The translations under genes were made by a program, and so were the position numbers. From UBA9620 sp965220695 (lineage in GTDB: Bacteria > Acidobacteriota > Vicinamibacteria > Vicinamibacterales > UBA8438), in contig OZ244838.1 in NCBI GenBank assembly GCA_965220695.1, forward strand, positions 1,984,001-2,048,000: a stretch of DNA of 64,000 bases, in the 5' to 3' direction. The notes beneath the pieces were generated by a model. It saw only the letters and a program-made list of their open reading frames with translations. It made no database searches and was not told the origin of the DNA. This document shows, one piece after another, positions 8,518 to 16,792 of the stretch. Every line of letters starts with the position of its first letter. Position 1 is the first letter of the stretch.

Positions 8518-9060
8518 ATGCGATTCAAGTACCGATCGTCAGCCGTCACCGCGATCAGCGCCGGCGTCTTGCTGCTGCTCCTTGCGGCGGGCTGCAACGG
8601 ACCTGCGCCGGCGCCTGACGCCGGGACGGCGAATGCGGCACCGGCCGCGCAAGCGCCGGACGTGGCGCCGGACCCGGCGTTGGTGTTCATCAACCTGCTG
8701 CCCTGGGGCCAGGTCGATTTCTCGCGCGGCCGGTTCCCGACGATGGGCGACTGCAACAGGCTCGTGCGATCGCTCCCCAACTACTCCTTCTACACCACAC
8801 CGGAGCGCTGTGAATCGATCGAGGATCCGGTCTACTGCACCGCGTGGCAGGATCCGGGCGAGCCCGGGCGCCTTGATTGCTTCAAGGGGGTCGGTGGCTG
8901 CGACGTCGAACTGAAACGCCACGACCTGCTCGCGGAAAGCGGTGGCCGCACCGTCACGGCGCGCTGTGAACCCTCGTCCCTCGCCGACGCCTGGACCCGC
9001 TACCAGCCCCTGACCGCCCCCGGCGCTGGCGAACCTGCCCCGGCGACCACCCCGCGCTGA
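8518..9060 (+). CDS. small Cys-rich lipoprotein, unknown function
   Basis: A 180-residue protein with a clear lipoprotein signal, LLLLLAAGC, so it is probably anchored to a membrane by a lipidated Cys near residue 24. The mature part has an Ala/Pro-rich linker, then a small domain with several Cys (DCNRL, ERCESI, VYCTAW, LDCFKGVGGCDVEL, TARCE) that could form disulphides, ending in a Pro-rich tail. The ATG at 8518 is chosen because it gives the lipoprotein signal; frame extension further upstream has no signal. I do not recognise the family. It is divergent from the thioredoxin-like gene, whose product might act on its cysteines. Confidence 0.75.
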   Translation: MRFKYRSSAVTAISAGVLLLLLAAGCNGPAPAPDAGTANAAPAAQAPDVAPDPALVFINLLPWGQVDFSRGRFPTMGDCNRLVRSLPNYSFYTTPERCESIEDPVYCTAWQDPGEPGRLDCFKGVGGCDVELKRHDLLAESGGRTVTARCEPSSLADAWTRYQPLTAPGAGEPAPATTPR

Positions 9061-9096
9061 CAATGCAGGCATGGACCAGCGCCGCGCGGGCGTCCG

Positions 9097-11076
9097 TCAC
9101 GGCAGCGCGAGCGCGACATACTCGCTCTCCATGTCCTCCCAGCCGACCGTCAAGACGATGTACTGCTTGCCGGCGGCCATGTAGCTGATCGGCGCGGCAG
9201 TCGTCCCCCCCGGAAGCTCCATCTCCCACACCACCGCCCCCGTCATCTTGTCGTAGGCCCGAAACTGCTCGCCGCCGCTGCCCTGCGGCAGGAAGGCGGC
9301 GCCGACGTTCGCCCCTTCGCCCATGAACACCAGGCTCTTCGTGATGAGCGGCGCGGCGCGCCCGCCGTGTCCCAGCGGAGGGAGGTCGAGATGGGCGATG
9401 GCGGGGTGATCGCGCGGTCCGTCGCCGTTGGCCACGGACCAGAGCAACTCGCCGGCGTTCAGATCGATCGCCACCAGGCGACCGTAGGGGGGCTTGAACA
9501 GCGGCAGCCCCTGCGGGCCGGGTACATGCCGCGCCCGCGTCATGACCCAGTCGACGTCAGACCGTGGATTCTCCGACCGGCCGAGACCCACCACCGTGCC
9601 GCTGTGATTGGACGGCACATACAGGATGCCGGTCTCGGGATCCACCCCGGCGCCGTTCCAGTCGGTGCCGCCCACGAGACCGGGCACGACCAGCGTGCCC
9701 TGCGTCCCGCCGGGGCGCTCGTCGATCAGCGACGGCGGAGTGAACAGCGGACCCCATACGTAGTCGTCAAGCATCGCAACCGCCTCCGCACGCAGTTCGG
9801 GTGTGAAGTCGATCAGGTCGTCGATGGCGACCCCCTGCTGGTCGTAGGGCGGCGGCCTGGTAGGAAACGGCTGGGTCGCGGCGTACCATTCGCCCGGTAC
9901 GTCGCCCCGGGGCACCGGCCGTTCCTCGATCGGCCAGACCGGCTCCCCCGTCACACGATCGAAGACGTACGTGTTCGCCTGTTTGCTCGTGATCGCGATC
10001 GCCTTGATGGCGCGTCCGTCAACCGTGATGTCGACCAGCGTCGGCGCCGCCGGAAAGTCGTAGTCCCACAAGCCATGATGCACGGCCTGGAAGTGCCAGA
10101 TGCGCTCACCGGTCTTCGCGTCGAGACAGACCAGGCTCTCGGCGAACAGGTTGTCTCCGGGACGGTGCCCGCCGTAATAGTCGCTTGTCGGAGTCGACAG
10201 CGGCAGATAGACGTATCCGAGCTCCTCGTCGCCGCTCGGTGACGCCCACATGTTCGTGTTGCCGGTGTATTCCCACGACGCGCGGTCTTCGTCAAGCGCC
10301 GTCAGCCAGGTCTCGTTGCCCGGTTCTCCGTCGCGTGGAACGGTGTGGAAAATCCAGAGCTGTTCGCCGGTGCGCACGTCGAACCCACGCACGTCGCCGG
10401 GCGGCATTTCCTTCAGAGCCGCGACCGTGCTGCTCGTGATGTCGCCGATCAGCGAGCCGACAATCACGACGTCATTGACCACGAGCGGCGCCGACCGCCA
10501 GCGGAAGCGGTCGACCCGCGGGTCGTCGTACCCCTGCACGAGATCGACCGCACCAGCGACACCGAACCCCGCGATCCGCTCGCCGGTGCCGGCGTCCAGC
10601 GCAACCAGGTCCGACCCGAGGATGGCCAGCACGCGGGCATCATCGCCGGCGACCCAGTACCCCAGCCCTCGAGTCGACGCACGACGCCGCGGCTCTTCTC
10701 CCTCGGGGGTTGGCGGCACATCGACCCAGACCACCTCGCCGGTCGTGGCGTCGAGGGCCGCGACCATCCCCAGGCCGGTGCTCACGTAAAGGCGGCCGCG
10801 GGCCATGAGCGGCGTGTTCTGGGATGCCGCGGGGGGGCGCAGCGTGTTGCCGTGGCGCGTCTCATCGGGAATGGTGGATTGGCGCCAGACGATCTCCAGA
10901 TCGTGTACGGTTCTGGCGTCGATCTGATCGAGCGGCGCGTACTTTGTGCTGGCTGCGTCGGCCGCGTAGGCGCGCCACTCGTCCGACTGACCGGCGACGG
11001 ACACCGCACCCCCCGCAACGAACGCTGCGAGGGCCAGTACGACACGAAGCGTCCGAACGGATCGGAGATGTGACAT
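9097..11076 (-). CDS. PQQ-dependent quinoprotein dehydrogenase, glucose-dehydrogenase-like
   Basis: Complete paralogue of the truncated gene at the window start: 659 residues with an N-terminal signal peptide (MSHLRSVRTLRVV...SVAGQ). The ATG at 11076 has GGAGG 6 nt upstream; upstream in-frame codons read through GC-rich non-signal sequence. The eight-bladed PQQ propeller has the catalytic block HHGLWDYDFPAAP at about residues 333-345, then DRVTGEPVWPIEERPVP, as in membrane glucose/quinate dehydrogenases. The five-helix membrane domain of that family is absent, so this is a soluble or loosely attached periplasmic form. No cytochrome is adjacent on this strand. Substrate unknown. Confidence 0.9.
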   Translation of the reverse strand: MSHLRSVRTLRVVLALAAFVAGGAVSVAGQSDEWRAYAADAASTKYAPLDQIDARTVHDLEIVWRQSTIPDETRHGNTLRPPAASQNTPLMARGRLYVSTGLGMVAALDATTGEVVWVDVPPTPEGEEPRRRASTRGLGYWVAGDDARVLAILGSDLVALDAGTGERIAGFGVAGAVDLVQGYDDPRVDRFRWRSAPLVVNDVVIVGSLIGDITSSTVAALKEMPPGDVRGFDVRTGEQLWIFHTVPRDGEPGNETWLTALDEDRASWEYTGNTNMWASPSGDEELGYVYLPLSTPTSDYYGGHRPGDNLFAESLVCLDAKTGERIWHFQAVHHGLWDYDFPAAPTLVDITVDGRAIKAIAITSKQANTYVFDRVTGEPVWPIEERPVPRGDVPGEWYAATQPFPTRPPPYDQQGVAIDDLIDFTPELRAEAVAMLDDYVWGPLFTPPSLIDERPGGTQGTLVVPGLVGGTDWNGAGVDPETGILYVPSNHSGTVVGLGRSENPRSDVDWVMTRARHVPGPQGLPLFKPPYGRLVAIDLNAGELLWSVANGDGPRDHPAIAHLDLPPLGHGGRAAPLITKSLVFMGEGANVGAAFLPQGSGGEQFRAYDKMTGAVVWEMELPGGTTAAPISYMAAGKQYIVLTVGWEDMESEYVALALP

Positions 11077-11526
11077 GTCGCGCCTCCACCAAACACGGCG
11101 CCTCGCGCGGGCGCCCGCCGCCGTCCGCCCGACCGGCCCGCGGCATTCGGCGGGCGCGGCATCCCGCAGATCCAGGTGCGCCACGGGGCTGCCGCCGCTG
11201 ACTGCCAACCCTACAGAGCCGGAGTCGGATGGTCAAGCCGCGTCGCCGGGCAACTCCTGGCAGCCCGTGGCACCAGCCCCGCTGCATTCGAACGGCGTTG
11301 CCTCCCGGCTGGACGGCGTCACGAGGGATCGGTATGGTAACTTTGGCGTCAGAAGCTGGCGGGAACGGCCTGGGCCTGCGCGCGGTATCCCGTCCGGCCG
11401 CATGTCAGGCGCGACACGATCGCGGAACCGATACAGCGCACGTTCGCGATCGACGGGGCCGCGGATCGCGCCGGGTTCGTCCCTCGCACCGAGTACCTCC
11501 TGCGCAACGCTGGTAGCCCCCCTCCG
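11077..11526. other. 450-bp intergenic region between divergent genes
   Basis: Region between the quinoprotein gene (minus) and the M48 protease gene (plus). It contains the half-element repeat at 11257-11320. I see no convincing ORF, RNA gene, -35/-10 pair or terminator; short frames here are GC-rich and lack a ribosome binding site. Confidence 0.6.
11257..11320 (+). repeat. half copy of the CAGCCCGTGGT inverted-repeat element
   Basis: CCTGGCAGCCCGTGGCACCA, then GCCCCGCTGCATTCGAACGG and a CTCCCGGCTGGACGGCGTC tail, match the left arm of the full element at 12252-12429 in the same order. The right arm is missing. Confidence 0.7.
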
Positions 11527-12255
11527 ATGACCGACAGCACCTTTTACAGACTTGGCCGGCTCGCCGGGTCAAAGGCGCGCAAGGTCAAGTGGATGTGGAG
11601 TTCGCTGACCGGCGATGACGAGGAAGCGATCCGGGCGGAGTACGGCGTGGGTCGTGAGATGGCCGCCGTCATACTGGAGCGCAGCGGGATGGAAGCGGAT
11701 GCCGTGCTCTCGCCCGTACTGGCCAGGACTCGCGATCGGCTCGCCCGGGTCGTACGGAACAAGCTGCACCAGTTCACCATCAACCTCGTCCGCGACGAAC
11801 AGCCGACAGCGTTCGCCCTGCCCGGCGGTTTCATATTCGTCACGCGGTCGTTGGCCGACCTGTGCGAATGCGACGAGGACGAGCTGGCGTTCGTCGTGGC
11901 GCACGAAATGGCCCATGTCATCCGCCGGCATGCCATCAACCGGGTTCTGCGCCAAACGGCGTTCGCGGCGGCATCGATGGCGGCGCCCGGCCGGGGAATG
12001 GTTGGTCCCTGGCTGCGCAAGGCTGGTATCGAGTGGCTGGAACGAGCGTACTCCCGGGATCAGGAATTCGAAGCCGACGCACTGGGGATCCTGCTGACCC
12101 AAGCCGCCGGGTTCGACCCTGGAGGGGCTGAACGACTGTTCACTCGCTTACAGGCGCTCGACGATCAGGCGGACGCGTCCAGTCTTGGACGATATCTGTC
12201 GACACATCCTCCGGTCGGCGACCGCATCGCCGCGCTGCAACGCCGCACATCCTAG
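11527..12255 (+). CDS. M48 family zinc metalloprotease
   Basis: A 242-residue zinc peptidase. The HEMAH motif gives His126 and His130 as zinc ligands and Glu127 as catalytic base. The downstream RDQEFEADALGI carries the third ligand Glu, as in M48/Oma1-like enzymes. The TAFALPGGFIFVTRSL segment ahead of the active site is also typical. There is no signal peptide or clear membrane helix, so it is cytoplasmic or exported by another route. No good Shine-Dalgarno precedes the ATG. The TAG stop codon lies inside the CTAG end of the repeat element that follows. Confidence 0.88.
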   Translation: MTDSTFYRLGRLAGSKARKVKWMWSSLTGDDEEAIRAEYGVGREMAAVILERSGMEADAVLSPVLARTRDRLARVVRNKLHQFTINLVRDEQPTAFALPGGFIFVTRSLADLCECDEDELAFVVAHEMAHVIRRHAINRVLRQTAFAAASMAAPGRGMVGPWLRKAGIEWLERAYSRDQEFEADALGILLTQAAGFDPGGAERLFTRLQALDDQADASSLGRYLSTHPPVGDRIAALQRRTS

Positions 12256-12429
12256 CAGCCCGTGGTGAAAGCCCCGCTGCATTCGATCGGCGCCGCATCC
12301 CGTCTGGCGGCGTTGCTCCTCGGTCACCCATGGCCCAATGTGCTTCCTCGTCGCGCCTTGCACTGGCCGGGCGCCGCACTATTACGACCAGATCTCGGTG
12401 CGACGCGGCGCACTACCACGGGCTGCTAG
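12252..12429 (+). repeat. 178-bp inverted-repeat element, complete copy 1
   Basis: Both ends read CTAGCAGCCCGTGGT in inverted orientation, followed by imperfectly matching inner arms. The same layout occurs at 32590-32795 and 50077-50254. It separates the convergent M48 and TonB-barrel genes, and each CTAG end supplies that gene's TAG stop. It codes for no protein that I can support. It resembles a MITE or other nonautonomous element and could also act as a hairpin terminator. Confidence 0.8.
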
Positions 12430-14870
12430 TGAACGAGTCCACGCCACCCGACGGTCAGCAACACCGCTCGACCCGGGATCATCTCCAATGCCCGCCGGTA
12501 GACCGCGCCCGCCCGCGGGTCCTCGGCGATCTCGGTCCCCGAACCAAACAGATTGAACACGTCGAGCATGACAGACAGCAGGTTCCGGTCGTGACGCCGC
12601 CAGACATACGCCAGACGGACGTCTGTCGTCATGTGGAACGTATGACGGGGACCGGGAGTACCGCGCTGCGTGGCCATGACCGCGGCCGGCCCCTGTCGAA
12701 GGGGTTCGACCACGTCGATGCGGGCAAACGGCTGACCGTCGAGGTACCGGGTCGCCGTGGACAGCCACAAGTCCTGCGCCAACTCCCGGCCAACGAGGAA
12801 CGTGATGCCATACGCGCGATCGTTGTCTGGGCGACCGCGCTGGTTCAGGCGTGCGTTCGGGTCAGCGGAAATCTCATCGATCGCGCCCGGGTCATTGCGA
12901 TCGGCAAAGCTTCCAAACGGCGCATTGCTGATGACCTGATAGCCGGACGCGGACAGGTTCAGGAACCATGTTGACGTCGCCTCGGTGTGCAACTGGATCT
13001 CCACACCCAGGTGGCGCGACCCGTCCGCGTCGTTGACCAGGACGTAGGTCTCTTGCCCGGCTCTCGACAGGTCCTTTTCATACGCTGTCACCGGCTGGCC
13101 CGCGGCGGTCTGCACCTCGACCGGCGAGTACAACGACGGATCGGACAGACGCACCGTGTATGGCTGGGACAACCAGCGGCCCACTCCTGCAACGACCGCG
13201 CGAAACGGACCAATCCGAGGGGTGCGAAACCCGACCGCGAACTGATCCTCCGTGGGCCTGGCAAGATCCTCGCCCATCGCGTGAAATGCGCCTCCGTGTC
13301 TCGCCAGGAGAAGCCCTGCCTCCCCAGGCTCGGGCACGAGATCCCCATCATCATTCCAGACGCGGTTCGTTGACGTGCCCTCCGGACTCAAGAACTCGCT
13401 CACCTCGCGGGTCAGTGCGGTCGGCTCGTGCCGAATCAGCGCGAAGCACTCGCCGCCGCCGCACGGCGCGTTCGTCGCCGCCCCGACGGCGGGAGACCAG
13501 TACCCGAGTCGGGGGCCGCGTCGCGCCCCAACCGCGGTGTGATCCAGCGAGGTCACCAGTTGCAACGTGACCTTGCCAAGTCGCAGGTCGCGCTTCACGT
13601 CCGCTCGAGTCTCCCGACTCCACAGATCGTGACGGTGGCCAGAGGCCGCGAGCTTCAGCGAATGCGTCGCCGGTTGCCCGCCGGCGGGTCCACGGAGATA
13701 CGAGATACCCTGGAGGGTCTGGGCGTGAACGTCGACCCCGATCCGGGCGTGCGCCCCACCCAACCGTAGCTGCCAGCCCTTCCACGTCCAATCCACTGCC
13801 GTGTCCAGTCGCCAGCGCTGGAGATCCTCCGCGTCCCGCGGCCTTGCCAGGTACGTCCATTCGGACTCTATGTCCCGCACGAACGGCATCTCACGACGAG
13901 GACGCTCGTCATCAGTGCGCGCCGTCACGCCCGCGAAAAAGGCGAGGTTGGTTCTCGGGCGTGCCCATGTGAGATGCGCACCCCACGCCCGACTCGACGT
14001 GTCCAGGGTCAGAGGCCGCTCCCACCGGTGTTGCGCACCCTCGTGGGAGCGTCCGCTGGTCTGGCCAAAGAGAGTTGTGCTGATACGTGTTCGGCCATCG
14101 TCGATATCGTGACGCAACGCGACCGTGCTGCGCCTGGCGTGGTCGACGACGTTCCGTTCGTCTGTCGTGCGCAAGGTCGGGTAGCGATGCGCATGCTCGA
14201 CGAATGATCCGATCACACGAAGCCGACCGGTCTGTCCGACCCGCCATGCGCGTTCCCCGAACAGTTCCGCATTCGCGCGCAGTCGTCGGCGTTCGGAGGT
14301 TGCGCCGTACTCCGTGGCCGGCTCTCGATCCAGCAAGCCCCGGGGAATCCAGGCGCCGCCACCGACCTCCCGTCCGGTCGCTCCGGTCACCTGCCACTTC
14401 GCCGGCGCCTCGGCGCCGAAGTCCAGATCGACCACCGGGCGGGCGGTCCAAAGCGACCGGTACGCGAGACCATCCCATGCCGCGTACGGCAACTCGAACA
14501 ACGGCTCGCCGGGACGAGCCGGGTCGGTTATCTCAATCCCGTTCAGATGGAAACGAGTCTGGCGCCAGGACCGTCCAGGGGAGCTGAGCCGCAACCGGTC
14601 GAAAAACGCCATGCCACCGCCGGTGAACTGCTGGTTGACCACGGTGTTGAACCAGCGGTCGAACACGGCGCCGAGGTACCGGCCCGAGGGGAGGCACCAC
14701 AGATCGTCGCGGCCAATACGCTCGCCGCCGATGGGGTCGAGGAGTGGTCCAGGCGTGCTTCGTGCGCACCCGCTGGCTGATGGTGGTGGCCGTTGCGCCT
14801 GGTCCACCAACTGAGCGGCCGCATCCGACGCAACCGACAGCAGCCCCAACAGTACGGTGAGGGTTCGCAG
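12426..14870 (-). CDS. TonB-dependent-receptor-like outer-membrane protein
   Basis: Large exported protein (814 residues from the CTG used here) with a signal peptide LRTLTVLLGLL...DAAAQ and a plug-like N-terminal region including GGGMAFFDRLRLSSPG and HLNGIEITDP. The long C-terminal part is rich in beta-strand barrel patterns (RGRPDNDRAYGITF, LSVMLDVFNLFG, ending LLTVGWRGLVH). AGGAG stands 9 nt before a CTG at 14870, directly after the stop of the PAP2 gene. The in-frame alternative is a GTG at 14930 with a poorer signal. It is probably coupled to PAP2. The TAG stop lies in the CTAG end of the repeat at 12252-12429. Ligand unknown. Confidence 0.78.
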   Translation of the reverse strand: MRTLTVLLGLLSVASDAAAQLVDQAQRPPPSASGCARSTPGPLLDPIGGERIGRDDLWCLPSGRYLGAVFDRWFNTVVNQQFTGGGMAFFDRLRLSSPGRSWRQTRFHLNGIEITDPARPGEPLFELPYAAWDGLAYRSLWTARPVVDLDFGAEAPAKWQVTGATGREVGGGAWIPRGLLDREPATEYGATSERRRLRANAELFGERAWRVGQTGRLRVIGSFVEHAHRYPTLRTTDERNVVDHARRSTVALRHDIDDGRTRISTTLFGQTSGRSHEGAQHRWERPLTLDTSSRAWGAHLTWARPRTNLAFFAGVTARTDDERPRREMPFVRDIESEWTYLARPRDAEDLQRWRLDTAVDWTWKGWQLRLGGAHARIGVDVHAQTLQGISYLRGPAGGQPATHSLKLAASGHRHDLWSRETRADVKRDLRLGKVTLQLVTSLDHTAVGARRGPRLGYWSPAVGAATNAPCGGGECFALIRHEPTALTREVSEFLSPEGTSTNRVWNDDGDLVPEPGEAGLLLARHGGAFHAMGEDLARPTEDQFAVGFRTPRIGPFRAVVAGVGRWLSQPYTVRLSDPSLYSPVEVQTAAGQPVTAYEKDLSRAGQETYVLVNDADGSRHLGVEIQLHTEATSTWFLNLSASGYQVISNAPFGSFADRNDPGAIDEISADPNARLNQRGRPDNDRAYGITFLVGRELAQDLWLSTATRYLDGQPFARIDVVEPLRQGPAAVMATQRGTPGPRHTFHMTTDVRLAYVWRRHDRNLLSVMLDVFNLFGSGTEIAEDPRAGAVYRRALEMIPGRAVLLTVGWRGLVH

Positions 14871-14871
14871 C

Positions 14872-15756
14872 TTAGAACGCTCCTGCTGCGGCTGAACGAA
14901 TCGGCCTCTTGTACACCGACACCTGCACACCGACTCCACCTGACACGGCGAGAGGCGACACTTCAATTGTCGTTCCACCACGATCAAACGTGACCCTGCG
15001 TGCCCCAGCCAACCCAATCGCCACCCCAAACACCACATCGCTCAAATAGTGCTTGCCGTCCGCCACTCGGGATGCCGCTACGTACGATGCCACTCCGTAC
15101 GCCGGGATTCCGACCTTCCACCCGTAGTGCCGATTGAGGACCGTCGCGCTGGCAAACGTCCCCGAGGCATGAGCCGATGGAAATGAGTTGTGACTGGAGC
15201 CGTCGGGGCGTGTCCGGTGGATGGTGAGTTTCAGAAGGTGGGTGAAGCCCCCCGTCAGGAGCTGAGCGCGCGTGAGATCGCGCCCGAGTTTGGCGACACC
15301 CGGTTTGTCGACCCAGTGGCCAATCCCGTAAGTAGCCAAGGCGCCACCCATCTGGACGACAGAACCACCAAGAAGGTCTCCAGGTGAGGACCAGTCGGTG
15401 AGTCTGAAGTCTGAGTGCCCAGGTGACGGCGAATTCAGGCGGCCACTCGGAGCATACTTATCGAGCGGCCTGACGCTCAGACTGCCCGTCATCCCCAATC
15501 CGAGCGCCAGGTATGTTTCACGTCCGCTGAAAAACCGCCAAATGTCGCCTGCGACATCCTTCAAGAAAGACGGAATTGAATCCTGATCATCGGACGGTTG
15601 GTCCTCGTCCAAGAGGTCCCGTGCCAGGTCCGGCGCCGCCGATATGCTCGAGGGGGAGAACGACGCGTGGAGTGGCGCGGTCTGGGCGGCACCCGAAGAC
15701 GCAGTCAGAACCGTCGTCGCGGCGAGGCTGGTTATCCACCGAATGTTGACGTGCAT
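14872..15756 (-). CDS. PAP2 family phosphatase, exported
   Basis: A 294-residue type 2 phosphatidic acid phosphatase. All three family motifs are visible: KLTIHRTRP, then FPSAHAS, then SRVADGKHYLSD with the catalytic His pair. The ATG at 15756 is preceded by GGAAGGGG and starts a signal peptide ending SSGAAQ. In other bacteria, outer-membrane-linked PAP2 proteins dephosphorylate lipid or undecaprenyl pyrophosphates; the substrate here is not known. The downstream barrel gene starts immediately after the stop, suggesting one transcript and a shared envelope role. Confidence 0.87.
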   Translation of the reverse strand: MHVNIRWITSLAATTVLTASSGAAQTAPLHASFSPSSISAAPDLARDLLDEDQPSDDQDSIPSFLKDVAGDIWRFFSGRETYLALGLGMTGSLSVRPLDKYAPSGRLNSPSPGHSDFRLTDWSSPGDLLGGSVVQMGGALATYGIGHWVDKPGVAKLGRDLTRAQLLTGGFTHLLKLTIHRTRPDGSSHNSFPSAHASGTFASATVLNRHYGWKVGIPAYGVASYVAASRVADGKHYLSDVVFGVAIGLAGARRVTFDRGGTTIEVSPLAVSGGVGVQVSVYKRPIRSAAAGAF

Positions 15757-15832
15757 GAGGCCCCTTCCGCGACCCGGTTCCCGAACCAACCGCTACCGCG
15801 GGTGGCACCGGGCGACAGCCGGATGCGTCCGC

Positions 15833-16156
15833 TTACGCGGAATTCGAGGTCGGCCGAGCCAGCCGGGCCTGGAGCGCGGCCCGCAACTGTGCGATCTCAT
15901 CTCTCTGCTGCTTGTACATGAGCAGGAAGTACTCTGCGTCAGCCTTGATCTCGCGGAGCTCGGTGTTCGCGAACCAGTCGCCGGCCGAGGTGCGGTCGGC
16001 GATATCGCGTGCGATGCTGGTCTGATCCAGCACCTGCGCGGTATCTTGCGCGATGACCTCCAGCAATGCCGCCAGCAGCTCCAGCAAGCGGCGATCATCG
16101 ATCCCGGCTGCGAGCTGACGGACCGGATCGAGCCGGTCGGGCCCCGAATCGACCAT
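15833..16156 (-). CDS. hypothetical helical protein
   Basis: Unrecognised 107-residue protein, almost entirely helix-forming. It has a Leu-rich segment (RRLLELLAALLEVIAQD) and a C-terminal coiled-coil stretch (LMYKQQRDEIAQLRAALQARLA). No signal peptide or catalytic motif. The ATG at 16156 is chosen over upstream in-frame codons because the upstream residues are Cys/Arg-rich and atypical. It is divergent from the lipoprotein gene at 16291. Codon use looks like that of its neighbours, which supports it being real. Confidence 0.6.
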   Translation of the reverse strand: MVDSGPDRLDPVRQLAAGIDDRRLLELLAALLEVIAQDTAQVLDQTSIARDIADRTSAGDWFANTELREIKADAEYFLLMYKQQRDEIAQLRAALQARLARPTSNSA

Positions 16157-16277
16157 CACGCAGGCCCCGCCGTGTGGAACACGCCGCACACATCCATCGG
16201 CATCCAAAGGACATTACGCCATCTTGCACGCCCAATCAATCTACCAGCGGTCGGAGCCGGCGCCGCGCGGGCACGGC

Positions 16278-16283
16278 TATAAT
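16278..16283 (+). promoter_or_regulatory. -10 box TATAAT, leaderless-type promoter
   Basis: A consensus TATAAT ends 7 nt before the ATG at 16291, the same spacing as at 8505 and 56400. No Shine-Dalgarno sequence lies between. The AATG inside the box gives a second in-frame ATG at 16282 that would precede the transcript start. Confidence 0.5.
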
Positions 16284-16290
16284 GACGAGG

Positions 16291-16773
16291 ATGACACGAG
16301 CCGCGTGCGCCGGACTGCTGTGCTGGCTCGTGGCTGGCTGCACCGCCGGCAGCGGCGGCCCGGACGCCACGCCTGGCGGCACCGAACGGGTCGTCCTGGA
16401 AGTCGATCACGACATGCGCTGGCGGGAGCTGCGCATCGAAGGCACGACCGACCTGGCGGATGGCGCCGTCCTGTCGTACCGCGTGACACACGCTGTCACG
16501 GACGAGGTGCCCGTAGACGAATGGCCGGCGCGCAACCTGATATCAGACGGCACCGCGGTCGTCCAGGGCGGCCGATACTGGGCGCGTTTGAACACCAGAT
16601 TCTGGCCGCGAGGAAACGTGAAAGTCAGGGTCGAGTTTCCGGTCGCACCGCAACCCGACGCCGTCCGGCTGAAGTATGGGGAGTTCGGCGAACGGTTGAC
16701 CGGTGACAACGTGATTGCGCTCGGATCGTCACAGGTCGTGTCGGTCGAGCACGCGTTCGAGTGGACCCGCTGA
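16291..16773 (+). CDS. lipoprotein, unknown function
   Basis: A 160-residue protein with a lipoprotein signal, LLCWLVAGC, lipidated Cys near residue 17. The mature domain is beta-rich (VVLEVDHDMRWRELRIEG, LSYRVTHAVTD, NVKVRVEFPV). It may be a small beta-sandwich, but I do not recognise the family. The ATG at 16291 is preferred because the -10 box would make this the first codon of the message. hisC follows 19 bp downstream and may be cotranscribed. Confidence 0.7.
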   Translation: MTRAACAGLLCWLVAGCTAGSGGPDATPGGTERVVLEVDHDMRWRELRIEGTTDLADGAVLSYRVTHAVTDEVPVDEWPARNLISDGTAVVQGGRYWARLNTRFWPRGNVKVRVEFPVAPQPDAVRLKYGEFGERLTGDNVIALGSSQVVSVEHAFEWTR

Positions 16774-16792
16774 CCGCTGCCCGCTGCTTCTC

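Noticed and set aside
12148..12379. Short open frames within the repeat elements (also near 32559-32825 and 50130-50471)
   Set aside because: They translate the repeat itself in several frames; no ribosome site and no conservation of one frame between copies.
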